The notes under the pieces are model-generated. The model saw only the letters and a program-made list of their open reading frames with translations. It was not told the DNA's origin and did no database searches. The position numbers and the translations under genes are program-made. A DNA stretch of 64,000 nucleotides from Paramacrobiotus metropolitanus (Eukaryota > Tardigrada > Eutardigrada > Parachela > Macrobiotidae): contig NW_026570223.1 in the NCBI RefSeq assembly GCF_019649055.1, positions 1,984,001-2,048,000 of the forward strand. Reading direction: 5' to 3'. Positions within the stretch are counted from its first letter, which is position 1; every line of letters begins with the position of its first letter. Shown piece after piece: positions 62,994 through 64,000 of the stretch.

Positions 62994-64000
62994 CTAATCA
63001 GCAAAACGATCTGTTTTGGAGTTAGACCTAGCATAAGCGGCTTTCGTGCAGGATTTCCACCACAGTGCCGCTAGCCAGCCAACATGACCGAGCGTGTATC
63101 CGACAAAAGCCGCGTAACAACATGGAATCGGCCACTTCTGCAACAACAGACGCATGTCGAGTAATACAGTGAAAAAAATTAATTAACTAGCACTGCAGCA
63201 CAAGACTACGTCATTCCCATCTCCCATCTTGGTGTCCAATCTTGGTAGAGAGTGCATCTCCTCAAAGACCGAAACCCCTACACTACGCTTAACACCGTTC
63301 ATTTGAACGGACCGTCCGATCCCATCAACTCTGTAGCGACTTTTATGCTTTTACTCAGATTTATTTACTACTTATTGTATACCAACTGGAAAATAATATA
63401 CTGCAATAATAATAACAGCATCAATGAAAAGATTTCAAGGAAACTGATATTTGGAAGTGAAATAAGCTTTCCTTGGATGGCTAATTGTTCTTTGAATTAC
63501 GCACCTGCCAAGGACGATCCCAATCCAGCGGAATGACAACCGAGCCGCACCACGCTCCCACCACCGCCATCAATCCCGGGACGAAACACAATTTCTCCAC
63601 GCTCATATCGCTTTCCATGGCCTGAAGGAATTTGAGCAGCTCCTCCACGGGCTGACCGTGTATCAGGCAAAAAGGAACGAAACCCAGCACTGACAACAGC
63701 ATCGCCAAGTGCAGCGTTTCCAACCACGAACTGCAACAACAAGCACAGCCATGCGCTAACCATTTTCCGCTTGCAAGTTTGCAACATGCGCTAGTGGAGA
63801 TAGGAAATTACATGGCTTACTCGAATATTGGTGCACCGAATAACACAATTCCCACAAACAACGCCGGGACCGAGGCCACCGCGAAGAGTCCCGCGTTGGG
63901 TGCGTTCCAGTTCGATAGACGCATGGAGGAGCTGCGCGCTTTGCGGGCAATCAGTTCCTCGGCAAACAGATACCGCAGCAGCGCCACATCGATTAGCAAG
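62994..64000 (-). CDS. Pigf: PIG-F, GPI ethanolamine-phosphate transferase subunit (partial)
   Basis: The C-terminal part, running off the right edge: exon from the edge to 63821, then 63730-63505 and 63137-62994, phases 2 and 0. Conserved blocks are VLFGAPIF, the signature GAWCGSVVIPLDWDRPWQ and KWPIPCCYAAFVGY, matching PIG-F. The visible segments are hydrophobic, as expected of a multi-spanning ER protein. PIG-F stabilises PIG-O and PIG-G, which add ethanolamine phosphate to GPI anchors. The 5' end lies beyond the window. It is relevant to the GPI-type tails of the mucin-like genes only as a shared pathway; physical linkage is distant. Confidence 0.92.

Overview
The window is animal nuclear DNA. 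Genes are split by mostly short GT-AG introns (about 40-700 bp), sit about 0.5-2 kb apart on both strands, and encode typical metazoan proteins: Munc18/Rop, SIRT7, REXO1, Tim13, RPL28, PIG-F and a rhodopsin-like GPCR. Gene density and intron size suggest a small-genome invertebrate. A tardigrade is my best guess, but this is inference and the sequence does not prove it. All exon coordinates were derived by hand from splice motifs and reading-frame phase. Junctions that preserve frame and family homology are strong; first exons and UTRs are weaker.

Layout. 1-8 kb: a non-autonomous mariner-like element, then two Ser/Thr/Pro-rich mucin-like genes with signal peptides and GPI-type hydrophobic tails; the second carries about 2 kb of 24-bp coding repeats. 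9-19.4 kb: four paralogous Golgi galactose-3-O-sulfotransferase (Gal3ST) genes, each with a membrane-anchor exon and a catalytic exon joined by a phase-2 intron. 21-25 kb: REXO1-type RNA exonuclease (minus strand). 26.5-29.1 kb: a multi-exon gene I do not recognise. 30-33.8 kb: Munc18/Rop in ten exons. 34.4-35.4 kb: RPL28. 35.75-37.43 kb: a young LTR element with a 6-bp target duplication, inserted exactly at the start codon of a THAP-domain gene. 40-42.6 kb: SLC35A nucleotide-sugar transporter. 43.4-47 kb: adenylate kinase 1 and Tim13, convergent. 49-51 kb: an atypical GPCR. 51-54 kb: a two-domain Kazal gene with a frame break, a small Cys-rich reading frame and an alpha/beta hydrolase. 54.9-57.9 kb: SIRT7 with a small transposon in intron 2. 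58.7-61.7 kb: cytochrome P450. 63-64 kb: the 3' part of PIG-F, running off the right edge.

How the genes relate. Most neighbours are unrelated housekeeping genes. The exception is the first 20 kb, where two secreted or GPI-anchored O-glycosylation-type scaffolds lie beside four enzymes of a family that sulfates galactose on glycans. SLC35A (Golgi sugar import) and PIG-F (GPI-anchor synthesis) further along belong to pathways such a coat would use, but their distance makes linkage probably incidental. The mucin/Gal3ST block is the best candidate here for an undescribed lineage-specific system.
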